The position numbers were made by a program, and so were the translations under genes. A DNA stretch of 64,000 nucleotides from Novosphingobium sp. MD-1. Its GTDB lineage: Bacteria > Pseudomonadota > Alphaproteobacteria > Sphingomonadales > Sphingomonadaceae. The DNA lies in the NCBI RefSeq assembly GCF_001014975.1, contig NZ_BBXA01000033.1:248001-312000 (forward strand), written 5' to 3'. This document shows, piece after piece, positions 15,638 through 25,100 of the stretch. The stretch's first letter is position 1, and every line of letters starts with the position of its first letter. The notes beneath the pieces were generated by a model. That model was not told where the DNA came from. It did no database searches and saw only the letters and a program-made list of their open reading frames with translations.

Positions 15638-16522
15638 ATGCTCACCCAATCGCCCCGTTACGATTTCACGCCGATCACGCAGCGCAAGCCCATTCCCTTT
15701 CCGGACGGCAAGCGCCTGGCCGTGCTGCTTTACGTGAACCTGGAACACGTCCCATTCCTGACCACGGCGCCCGGCCACGCGATCTATCCCGGCACCACGC
15801 ATCTCGTTCCCGACATCCTGAACCATGGCTGGCGCGATTATGGCCACCGCGTTGGCATCTGGCGCCTGATGGCCGCGATGGACCGGCACGGCTTCCGCGC
15901 CACCGCCCATCTCAGCACGGATGTATGCCGGGAATACCCGCAGGTCATCGCCGCCGGAAACGAACGAAACTGGGAATGGCTGGGCCTTGGCGACCACAAT
16001 CAGGGCCTGATGATCGACATGACACCGGACCGGCAGCGCGGCTTCGTCCGATCGACGCTCGACACGATAGAGCAGGAGACCGGGCAGCGCCCCAAAGGCT
16101 GGATCAGCTGGTGCATGACCGAAAGCATCGAGACGCCGGACATCCTGGCCGAAGAGGGTATCGAATACCTGTCAAACTACGCGCACGATGAATTGCCCGT
16201 GCCCCTGCGCGTCACGGGCGGATCGCTGCTGACCCTGCCCTACACCGTCGAGGTCAACGACGTGCCGACCATACTGGGCAAGGGCGAATCTGCCGCCGGT
16301 TTCGGCCAGATCATCCGGGATCAGTTCGATGTGCTGTACCACGAAGCGCAAACACTGCCGAAAGTGATGTCAATCTCGCTTCATCCCCCCGTGTCGGGGC
16401 ATCCGTTCCGCATGAAACACATCGAGCAGGCGCTGGAATACATTGCCCGTCACGACGGCGTATGGCTGGCAACCGGCGGCGAAATCAATCGCTGGTACCG
16501 GGATGCCATGGAACGTGCCTGA
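15638..16522 (+). CDS. Polysaccharide deacetylase-fold hydrolase (PuuE-like)
   Basis: A 294-residue NodB-fold protein: RLAVLLYVNLEHVPF, HDYGHRVG-like DYGHRVGIWRLM, ATAHLSTDVC, WEWLGLGDHNQGLM and a final HDGVWLATGGEINRWY. The pattern is that of cytoplasmic members such as the PuuE allantoinase, which hydrolyse small cyclic or N-acyl compounds rather than polysaccharides; no signal peptide is seen. GAGAGAGG precedes the ATG. Its place at the end of the catabolic island suggests amide or imide hydrolysis of the substrate (inference). Confidence 0.8.
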   Translation: MLTQSPRYDFTPITQRKPIPFPDGKRLAVLLYVNLEHVPFLTTAPGHAIYPGTTHLVPDILNHGWRDYGHRVGIWRLMAAMDRHGFRATAHLSTDVCREYPQVIAAGNERNWEWLGLGDHNQGLMIDMTPDRQRGFVRSTLDTIEQETGQRPKGWISWCMTESIETPDILAEEGIEYLSNYAHDELPVPLRVTGGSLLTLPYTVEVNDVPTILGKGESAAGFGQIIRDQFDVLYHEAQTLPKVMSISLHPPVSGHPFRMKHIEQALEYIARHDGVWLATGGEINRWYRDAMERA

Positions 16523-16601
16523 TCGGCGGATTTGCATCCGGCGCGTCAATGGAACATAGAAAGAACATTGACGTGATTCGGGATGATGGAGAGCGGGAGA
16601 A

Positions 16602-17222
16602 ATGGTCGGTCTGACAACGGGCGATGACGGACGGCCACGGTGCGGCTGGTGTGCGGCCTCGGCGGAGTACATCGCCTATCATGATCGCGAATGGGGCTTC
16701 CCCGTGGAGGATGATCGGCGGTTGTTCGAAAAGCTCTCGCTCGAAGGTTTCCAGTCCGGCTTGAGCTGGCGCACCATCCTGATGAAGCGCGACAATTTCC
16801 GCGCGGCCTTCCACGGCTTCGATTTCGCGCGCGTCGCGGCGTTCGATGAGGCCGATGTCGAACGGCTGCTGCAGGATGCCGGCATCGTCCGCCACCGCGG
16901 CAAGATCGAGGCGGTGATCAACAACGCCCGCCGCGCGCTGGACCTGATCGACGAAAAGGGCTCGCTCGCCGCCTATGTCTGGAGCTTCGAACCACGGGGT
17001 GAAGCGGTCCCTCACCTCGCTTCCACCTCGCCCGCGTCGATCGCGATGTCGAAGGATCTGAAGAAGCGGGGCTGGAAGTTCGTCGGCCCGACGACCGTCC
17101 ACGCCTTCATGCAGGCGATGGGGCTGATCAACGACCATGCGCAGGAATGCGCGATCCATGCCGAAGCGGAACAGGCGCGGGCGCACTTCGTGCGCCCTGC
17201 CCCGTCCGCCCCGCCGCGCTGA
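16602..17222 (+). CDS. tag: DNA-3-methyladenine glycosylase I
   Basis: A 206-residue Tag protein that removes 3-methyladenine from DNA. It shows the zinc-site residues RCGWC and YHDREWG near the N-terminus and DHAQEC near the C-terminus, and the base-recognition segment LSLEGFQSGLSWRTIL with the conserved Glu and Trp. The middle part AGIVRHRGKIEAVINNA is also family-typical. It is a stand-alone gene, ending one base before the convergent exported protein gene. It marks the boundary of the catabolic island. Confidence 0.95.
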   Translation: MVGLTTGDDGRPRCGWCAASAEYIAYHDREWGFPVEDDRRLFEKLSLEGFQSGLSWRTILMKRDNFRAAFHGFDFARVAAFDEADVERLLQDAGIVRHRGKIEAVINNARRALDLIDEKGSLAAYVWSFEPRGEAVPHLASTSPASIAMSKDLKKRGWKFVGPTTVHAFMQAMGLINDHAQECAIHAEAEQARAHFVRPAPSAPPR

Positions 17223-17795
17223 TCATTTCACGCCGGCAAAAGCCCCGCGCGCGCGATCCACGTCGCGCCAGCCGTGCAGATAGGCGATCACAGCGTCTCC
17301 CTGCTCCGCGCGGATCGCGCCGCTGCCGTTGGCGATGGCCCCTGCCACGATCTGCGCGCGAAGATGCTCTTCCACGTCTTTTCCGTCGGGTAGCCGCTTG
17401 GCCGCAAGCGGCGCGTACCGTTCCATGGCCACGCTCCAGGTGGCGCCATGGTCCACCGCGATCCGCGCCAGGCGGGCAATCTCCACCAGATAGCGCGATG
17501 CCGCGTCCTGCGCCGCCCTGCTCCAGCCGAACCGCGCGGTGCAACTGGCCAGCGCCAGCGTCATGTCGCGCGATGCGGCGGCGGAACCCTGGGCAGTCTT
17601 CACGCGGCCGGCGGGATCATCCGGCTGCTGCGCGAACAGCCCGGCGATATCCGCCCGCTGGCGCTCGTTCAGCCGGTCGTCGATGCAGCGCAACTGCTCG
17701 ATCGGCGCGGCCTGTGCTGGCATCACCGACATCGGTGCCATCTGGCCGCCGACCAGAACGCAGCCAGCCGCGATCCACGAACGCATGGTCTTCAT
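17223..17795 (-). CDS. Exported hypothetical protein, 190 aa
   Basis: The N-terminus (IAAGCVLVGGQMAPMSVMPAQA) is a signal peptide, so the mature protein is periplasmic or extracellular. The rest is alpha-helical and Ala/Arg-rich with two Cys residues (QLRCIDDRL and LASCTARF) that could form a disulfide. I do not recognise the family. It lies downstream of and in the same direction as the two large surface-protein genes, starting 16 bases after the barrel gene, so it may belong to that operon. Confidence 0.75.
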   Translation of the reverse strand: MKTMRSWIAAGCVLVGGQMAPMSVMPAQAAPIEQLRCIDDRLNERQRADIAGLFAQQPDDPAGRVKTAQGSAAASRDMTLALASCTARFGWSRAAQDAASRYLVEIARLARIAVDHGATWSVAMERYAPLAAKRLPDGKDVEEHLRAQIVAGAIANGSGAIRAEQGDAVIAYLHGWRDVDRARGAFAGVK

Positions 17796-17811
17796 CCCCG
17801 CTCTCCCCGCG

Positions 17812-20800
17812 TCAGAACTTGCCCAGCAGGTTCACGAACACGCCCTTGCTCGTGTAGCTCTGGTTCGAAAGGTCGCTGGAAAAGTCGGAAAAGCTGTAGC
17901 CCACGCCGACTTTCGCGTTGTTGCCCAGATGGCGATAGACCGCCGCCAGACCGCCCCAGCGGTGATCGCCCGCACGATCGGCGGACAGGTAATGCCCTTC
18001 AACCAGCACGTCCCATTGCCGCACCAGCCGCCAGTCGATCCGCGCCACGCCCAGCCAGGTGTTGCTGGTGACGTAGGTATCGCTGTCGCGCGTGAGCGAG
18101 ACGCTGCCCTTGCGGAAGGCATACTTGCCGCCCAGCGTCAGCGTGCGCGTCAGATCATAGTTCGCGTCGATCGCGAAGATCTGGCTTTTCTGCTTGGGGC
18201 TGCCGATCTGCCCGCCCTGCGTCACCTGCCCCACCGGCCCCATGTCCTTGAGGTAGGTATAGCGCGTCAGCAGGTTGAGCCGGTCGTTCGCCACCGGGCG
18301 ATAGGCGAAGCCGACCGTGCCTTCGACATAGTCGGCGGCGTTGACATCGGCGGTGGTGTTGTCCGCGATGGCGAAGTTCAGCCGCGCCAGCGCGCGCCAG
18401 TCCGGGTTGAGCATGACCGAGGCATGGTTGCGGAACAGCCACACGTTCTGGCTGCGCCCCGCCCCCCGCTCGAACCGGCCTTCTACGTTGGTGCCGAACT
18501 GCACGCCCTTGCTGGTATAGGCCACGCCGAACGTGGCGGCGGTGCGGCGGAAGCGGCCCGTCGTCACATCGTCGATATGGCCGTTTTCGAACGAGCCGGA
18601 GAACGACCAGTGCTCCGTGGGTGTCCAGTCCAGCCCGAAGCTGCGCGTCAGGCTGGGCGCGGTGCCGCCGTGGCCCAGCTTGTTCTCGCCGTGGATCGAC
18701 AGCGCGGAGGAAAACCGGTGCCGCGCGCCCAGCGTCAGCGTGCCGCGATTGGTGCGGGTGAAGCTGGTGGAAGGCTCCAGCCCCTGGTCGGCCCGGTCGG
18801 TGACCAGCGCATAGCCGAGGTAGGTTTCCGAGCCCCGGCCATAACGATGGTTTAGCGTGGCGCTCGCCCCCAGCCCGCCGTCGCCTTCGGATACTTCGGC
18901 CGCCAGCGACTGCCGGTCGGAAAGCTCCACCTTTCCGCCCAGCCCCGCGCGGTTGTTGCCGCGCCGGCCGGCGTCGCGGTCCAGCGTCGCCTGCCCGAAG
19001 CCATAGACCGACCACTTGCCGTGCTCCGGCTTGTAGCCCAGTTGCAGCGCGGCGTCGGTCCGCTTGCCGCTTTCGGTGCTGTTGTAGGCCAGCCCGACCG
19101 CGTCCTGGCTGTAGCGCAGCCCGCCGGCCAGCGTGAAACCGCCGCCCAGCCGCTGCGTCACGTCCGCCGAACCGACCGTGCGGGTGCCGGCCGCATCGGT
19201 GCGCAGATGCTGCACCTTGGCCGCCAGCGCGGTGCGGCTGCCGATCGGCAGCGCCAGTTGCGCGCCCCAGCGTTCGGTGGCGCTGGCCGTCAGCTGCGCG
19301 TTGGCGCCGAAGCCCGCGTCGAGATGCTCGAACCACGCGGAGAACTTGCCCTTATCGATTCCGGTTCCACCAGCGTCCGCCGGCTTGCCGCCCGCCAGTT
19401 CCGCGAAGTTCACCGCCACTTCCGCGCGATAGGCCATGGCCTTCACGTTGGCGCTGCCGGTCGCGCCATAGCTGGCGAAGGTGAGGCCGCCGTCGACCGA
19501 GTTCGATTGGCCAAAGCCCGGCCCTTCGGTCTGCGCAACTTCCGCCTTCACATAAGTGCCCGGATGCAACCGCACGGTGGCATCGGTGCCCAGCAGCGTC
19601 TGGTCCGCGGTGCCGGTGGTCTCGCGCTGGCCGGTCACGCCCAGGCGCACCGTATTGCCGATCCACGCGGCGGCGCGGCCGCCCACGGTATAGCCCCCCA
19701 CATCGCCCACCGCCGGGGTGTATTCGTAGTTTGCGACCAGCACCGGCACGCCCGCCGAAGCCGTGCCATCGCGCACTGTCGCACCATCGGCGGCATAGGA
19801 CGAAAGCGGCTGGAGCAGCGTAAGCCGCCCCTGGAAGTAATCGATGCTGTAGTCTTCCTGCGCCTGCAGGCTGCGGCGCGAAAGCACCACGCCGGTGATC
19901 CGGTCGCGCACTTCCACCGCCAGCCGTTCCGATCCCACGGTCACGTCGCGGCGCTGGAGGTAATAGAGCGAACCGCCCGTGCCCCGGAATTCGTCGCGGC
20001 CCGGGATCGTGCCGGGATCGGAGGCGAAGGCGGTTACCTGCACCCGGCTTTCGCCGAAGCTGGTGGTCTTCACGCTCTGGTGGCTGACGATCGCGCCGAA
20101 CGTGCCGCGATTGAGCTGCGCCAGTTCCGCCTGTCGGATATCGGCGACGTAATTGCCGATCAGCAGGCTGGAGCGGTCCTTCTGCACTTTCAGGTAGAAC
20201 CGCCCCTGCGTCGGCGCATCCTCGACCAGCGCGGAATCGTCGCCATACGTCGTGTAGTATTCGTTGGAATTGAGCCGGCGCAGCAACTGGCGCGGGTCCT
20301 TGCGGTCGAGGTTGCTGAACAGGTCCTTGAGCAGCGTTTCGCCGGTGTCGAGCGAACTCGTCACCTTCCATCCGCTGGCGAACGTGCCCTTGGCGTAGAA
20401 CGCCGCGCGGCCGGTCACATGCTCGCCCGCCGCGATCGGATCGCCGCTGACTTCCACCGCCGGGCCATGGCCCTTGGAGGACACGAACGTCAGATCGCCC
20501 TGGCCGACGATGAACCAGTCGCTTTGCTTCACACCGATGTCGCGCATCGCGGTGAATCGGGTCTGTTCGCCCTGCCCCACCGTTACCCACACCTGCCGCG
20601 CATCGCGCGCGACGATCTGCTGGCTGACGAACCGCCCGTCGGACTGGAGCGGGATCATCTGCCCGCCCACGCGCACCACTTCCGCGCCAGCGTCGGCATG
20701 GCCGGTAACCGTCACCGTCGCGGTCCGCCCGAACGGGATGTTGCGCACCGCCGCCTCGTCGCGCGATCCGAACAGCGGGCGCGGCGGCGGGTTGCCCTCG

Positions 20801-22104
20801 AACGGGGTATCCACCACGGTCAGTTCCTGCGGCGCGGTCTCGTCGAACAGGCCATCGCGGTCATAGACGCGATAGACGTAGAACAGGTCGCCCCCGGCAT
20901 CCTCGCCCGGCGTCCAGCGCGCCACGCCGTCGTGGTCGGCGGGCACCACCGCCAGCGGCGTGCCATCGGGAGAGGCATCGGCGCGGAAAATCCGCACCTC
21001 GCCACGCGCCACCATCGCGGGGTAGTTGGTATAGCGGATGAACGTGGCGTCCTTCCCGCGCACCACCGCCCGTTCGCTTTCGACCAGCCCCGCCGCGAGG
21101 ACGGGATCGACCCGCGCGGCATCGGTCCGCACGCGGATGGCATAGGGGTTGTCGGCCGTGAGAGGCGTGGCTGCGACGGCTTCGGCGTGTGGATCGGCCA
21201 GGGCGATGTTCAGGCCATCGCCCGCTCCCATCGCGGTGGCCGGCACGGTCTGCGCCGGATCGGGCATGACGTGCCGGGTCGTGCTCTCACCGCACGCGCC
21301 GGTCACGCTGACCGCCACCGCGCCGCAGCCGGCCGGGTGCAGTTGCACGGCGGCAAAGCGCCCGGCGGCATCGGCTGGCGCGATCTGGCCGGCGATGCGC
21401 ACGAGTTGATCCGGCGCGGACGTCTGCCCCTCCACCGCCACCGCCTGCGCGCCGTCGAGCAGGAGCTGACGGATTGCTGCGCTATCGACCATGCCGAAGT
21501 CGGCCCGCGCCACCGGCTCGGCAGGGAGCAGGTGCACCGCCGACAAGACCGTGAGCGGCTGCGGCGCGGTCTCGTCGAAGCGGCCTTCCCGGTCGTAGAC
21601 GCGATAGACGTAGCGCATGGCATCGCCCGCGTACGTGCTGGGCGTCCACCGGATCAGCCCGTTGCGATCGGCCTCCACCACCGCGTGCGGCGGCCCGGCG
21701 AGCGGCGCATCCGGCGCGAATACGCGCAGTTCCGCGCGATCGACGAACGCCGGATAGTTGCTGTACCCTAGGAACAGCGCCGCATCGCCGCGCCGCACGG
21801 TGCTCTCCGAGCCGACCAGCCCGACCGACAGGACCGGCATGGGCGCGATCGGCACGATGCTGGCCGAGAGCGCGGCAAGGCGTGTCTCCGCGCCCGGCAA
21901 CGCCGCCCGGTCGGTCAGGTTGGCGCCTATCGCCAGTCTGGAAAGCCGCGCGAAATCGCCTTGCGACGCCACGGAGCCGGGTTGCGGCGCGGCAAAGGCC
22001 GGCGTGGCGATCCCAAGCCCGGCCAGCGCGGAAACGCTGGCAAGCAGGGTGGCATGGCGCGCCTTGGACGCGGGCTGCGGGGCCAGGATGGTCTTGCGGT
22101 TCAT
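17812..22104 (-). CDS. Large outer-membrane beta-barrel protein with Ig-like repeats, partner of the DUF11 protein
   Basis: A 1430-residue protein. A signal peptide ends GIATPAFA. Two Ig-like repeats follow (about residues 90-205 and 325-430), each containing YVYRVYDR and FDETAPQ. A central region (about 510-800) includes LIGNYVADIRQAELAQLN and LQAQEDYSIDYFQGRLTLL. The C-terminal ~550 residues are alternating beta-strands typical of a barrel (YLGYALVTDRADQG, WLGVARIDWRLVRQWDVLVE), ending GVFVNLLGKF with a C-terminal Phe for BAM insertion. It begins five bases after the giant DUF11 gene, implying joint expression. I infer that it anchors or exports the giant protein; this is untested. Confidence 0.8.
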   Translation of the reverse strand: MNRKTILAPQPASKARHATLLASVSALAGLGIATPAFAAPQPGSVASQGDFARLSRLAIGANLTDRAALPGAETRLAALSASIVPIAPMPVLSVGLVGSESTVRRGDAALFLGYSNYPAFVDRAELRVFAPDAPLAGPPHAVVEADRNGLIRWTPSTYAGDAMRYVYRVYDREGRFDETAPQPLTVLSAVHLLPAEPVARADFGMVDSAAIRQLLLDGAQAVAVEGQTSAPDQLVRIAGQIAPADAAGRFAAVQLHPAGCGAVAVSVTGACGESTTRHVMPDPAQTVPATAMGAGDGLNIALADPHAEAVAATPLTADNPYAIRVRTDAARVDPVLAAGLVESERAVVRGKDATFIRYTNYPAMVARGEVRIFRADASPDGTPLAVVPADHDGVARWTPGEDAGGDLFYVYRVYDRDGLFDETAPQELTVVDTPFEGNPPPRPLFGSRDEAAVRNIPFGRTATVTVTGHADAGAEVVRVGGQMIPLQSDGRFVSQQIVARDARQVWVTVGQGEQTRFTAMRDIGVKQSDWFIVGQGDLTFVSSKGHGPAVEVSGDPIAAGEHVTGRAAFYAKGTFASGWKVTSSLDTGETLLKDLFSNLDRKDPRQLLRRLNSNEYYTTYGDDSALVEDAPTQGRFYLKVQKDRSSLLIGNYVADIRQAELAQLNRGTFGAIVSHQSVKTTSFGESRVQVTAFASDPGTIPGRDEFRGTGGSLYYLQRRDVTVGSERLAVEVRDRITGVVLSRRSLQAQEDYSIDYFQGRLTLLQPLSSYAADGATVRDGTASAGVPVLVANYEYTPAVGDVGGYTVGGRAAAWIGNTVRLGVTGQRETTGTADQTLLGTDATVRLHPGTYVKAEVAQTEGPGFGQSNSVDGGLTFASYGATGSANVKAMAYRAEVAVNFAELAGGKPADAGGTGIDKGKFSAWFEHLDAGFGANAQLTASATERWGAQLALPIGSRTALAAKVQHLRTDAAGTRTVGSADVTQRLGGGFTLAGGLRYSQDAVGLAYNSTESGKRTDAALQLGYKPEHGKWSVYGFGQATLDRDAGRRGNNRAGLGGKVELSDRQSLAAEVSEGDGGLGASATLNHRYGRGSETYLGYALVTDRADQGLEPSTSFTRTNRGTLTLGARHRFSSALSIHGENKLGHGGTAPSLTRSFGLDWTPTEHWSFSGSFENGHIDDVTTGRFRRTAATFGVAYTSKGVQFGTNVEGRFERGAGRSQNVWLFRNHASVMLNPDWRALARLNFAIADNTTADVNAADYVEGTVGFAYRPVANDRLNLLTRYTYLKDMGPVGQVTQGGQIGSPKQKSQIFAIDANYDLTRTLTLGGKYAFRKGSVSLTRDSDTYVTSNTWLGVARIDWRLVRQWDVLVEGHYLSADRAGDHRWGGLAAVYRHLGNNAKVGVGYSFSDFSSDLSNQSYTSKGVFVNLLGKF

Positions 22105-22109
22105 TGGTC

Positions 22110-25100
22110 TTACTCCTGTCCCGATGCGCTGGTGCGAGCGCTGCCGGCGGCGATCATGTCGATCTCGATCACCGGTGGCGGGCCATCCCAGCCGTTGCGG
22201 AACACCTCGCCGATCCGGTCGTGCAGGCTGGCAAGGCGGGCCTCGACCAGCGCGGCGGGTTCACCGGCGGCGGCCGCGTAGGTCGCCCGGATCGCCAGCC
22301 TTGCGGCCTTGATCGTCTTCAGGGTTTCCAGCCGCGTGGCGAAGGCGGGCAGCAGATCGGCGCTGCCGGCTGCGAAGGCCCGGGCGTCGATGGCAACCGC
22401 CACAACCCGCGCCCGCTGCACGCCGAAGTTCAACTCGCTGATCTTGCCGCGCGTCAGGCGGATCGACTGCGGGTTGTCGGTGGTCGGCGCATAGCCTTCC
22501 GGCACCGTCCGCGTGTCGAGCTTGAGCACGTAGTTGGAGCCGATCAGCGCGTTGGGCACGGCGGCACAGGTGATGTGGTAGCGGCCATGATCGTCCGCCG
22601 TCACAAGCTGGCCGTTCACCGTGGCGAGGCGCGCGGCCGGGATGCCAGGTTCGCCTGCGTCCTGGTAACCGTTGCCGTTGAGGTCGTCATAAACCTTGCC
22701 GATCACTTCGGCGCAGTCGAACAGCGTGCTCGGCACGATCGAGACCACGGCCTGCGCCCGGTTCGAGATGTCCGAGCCGTTCGCCCCGCCCCCGGCGCCA
22801 CCACTGCGGGCGACGGCGGTGTTGACGCGATCCCCCTCGGTCACGCCCGCGCCGATCACCGCGATGATGCGATAGGTCAGCGTGGTGTTGCCCGGCACGA
22901 CCTGGCCGTTCCAGCGCAGTTCGCGGTCGCTCGCCACCGGCTCCAGCGGCAGGCCTTCCACCCGTGCCGATCCCGCGACATAGCGGAAGCCCGGCGGAAG
23001 GATGTCCACCACCGCCACCCCGGCGCGGGTCAGCGCCTCGGTGTTGCGCACAGTGATGGTGTAAGGCACCAGATCACCCACGTTCGCGGTGCGCTTGTCG
23101 CTGGTCTTGGTGACGATCAGCGGCGTGCGCGACAGGAAGGGATCGAGCGGGATGTGGTTGTTCACCACGTTGCCGTCACCCTGCCCCAGCAGGAAGCCGA
23201 GGAAATAGGTCGTCGGGTCCGAAGCCTGCGGCGCGCCGGCATTGGCCACCACGGGCGCCAGCTTGCCGCGGCCGGCGGGGTTGAACAGGCCCTGCTGCGC
23301 CGCGATCACCGTCGATTCCGGCCCGGAATATCCCGCAGGCGGTGTGATTTTCAGGTGATAGCCGGTGCGTGCCGCCGGGCACTGGGTCGCCGCGCCCGCC
23401 ACGATGTCGAAGCGGTAGAGACCGTCGGCACCGGTGACCTGGCGTGCCTGGCCCGGATCGATGAAGCAGGTATCCGCCAGCGGCACGCCGCCATCGTCCA
23501 CCAGCGTCACCACCGCGCCGGGAACCGGGCTGCGGGTGACCGAGTCATAGACCACGCCGGACGGATCGATCGGCATGTTCTGTTCGGCCAGCGTGGCGTT
23601 GACCGGCAGCACCGCGCTGTCGATCCGGCCATAGACCACCCCGCTCGCCGCATGGCGGAAGCGAATGGAATAGCCATCGCCGCTCAGCAGGTCCGGAATG
23701 CTGTAGAAGCCCTTGGCATCGGTATGCGTGGTGCCGACCACCGCGCCACCGCGCACCACTTCCACGGTCCAGCCTTCCAGCAGCGCCTCGCTGCTTTCGT
23801 GCGTGCGGCTGAGGTTGCCGTCGAGATAGACGATGCCCGAAACCGTGCTGCGCGGCGGGATCACGGTAACCGTCATCGTCGCACTGGCGCAGTTGGTGGG
23901 GTTCAGCTTCTCGCAGATCCGGTACGGGATGGCGTAAGTGCCGTCGCGCGTGCCCGGTGCGACACCGAGGTTGCCGGTGGCCGGATCGAACGTGAAGCCG
24001 GTGGGCAGCGCGTTCACCAGTGCCAGCGTGACCGTGGCCACCGTTGCCGGCTGGCCGTTCAGCGTATCGCCGCCCAGCGCGTTCAGCACGTTGACCGCAC
24101 CCGAACCGCCGTTGATGCCGGAAACCGTGTCATCCACCGCCACGATGGGCGCGGGAATGACCGTGACGCTGACCTTGGCGGTCGCGCAGTTGGTGGGATT
24201 CAGCTTCTCGCAAATCTGGTAGTCGAAGCTGTAGGTGCCCGCCGGCGTGCCTGGCTTGACCGAGACATCGCCCGTGGCCGTATCGAACGCCAGCCCGGCC
24301 GGCAGCGTCGCCCCCGGCGCAAGGCCGATGGTGACGGTCGCCGGGGTCGCGGCCGCGCCGTTGCGGGTATCCCCGCCCAGCACGTTGACCACGTTCGCCG
24401 CGCCCGATGCTCCGTTGATGCCGGTGGCGCTGTCATCCTTCGCCGTGATCGGCCCGGCGCTGACCGGCACGGTCACCTTTGCTGTCGAACAGTTCGTCGG
24501 GTTCAGCTTCTCGCAGATGCGATAGTCGATGGTGTAAGTGCCCGCCGGGGTATCCGCCGGCACGCTGACCAGGCCCGTGGCCGGATCGAGCACCGGCACG
24601 GCGCCACCATTGATCGGCGTGGCCGGCGTGACGACCGAGATCGTGACCGTGCCCTTGTCGGCCGGCGCACCGTTCAGCGTGTCGTTGCCCAGCACGTCGA
24701 TCACGCCCGCGCCACCCTGGCCGCCATTGACCGGCGGAACGGTGTCGTTGGTCGCGACGATGGGCGCGGCCACCACGGTCACGCTGGCCGTGGCCGTCGC
24801 GCAGTTGGTGGGATTCAGCTTTTCGCAGATCGTGTAATCAAAGCTGTAGGTGCCCGCCGGCGTCCCCGGCTTGACCGAGACCGCGCCCGTGGCGGGATCG
24901 AACGTCAGCGTTGCAGGCACCGAGGCGCCCGAGGCCACCGCGATCGTGACCGTTCCCGTGGTGGCGGCCACGCCGTTGAGCGTATCCCCCCCCAGCACGT
25001 TGAGCACGCCCGCCGCGCCCGATGCACCGTTGATGCCGGTCGCGCTGTCAGGGGTGGCGACGATGGGCGCGGCCACCACCGTCACGCTGGCCGTGGCCGT

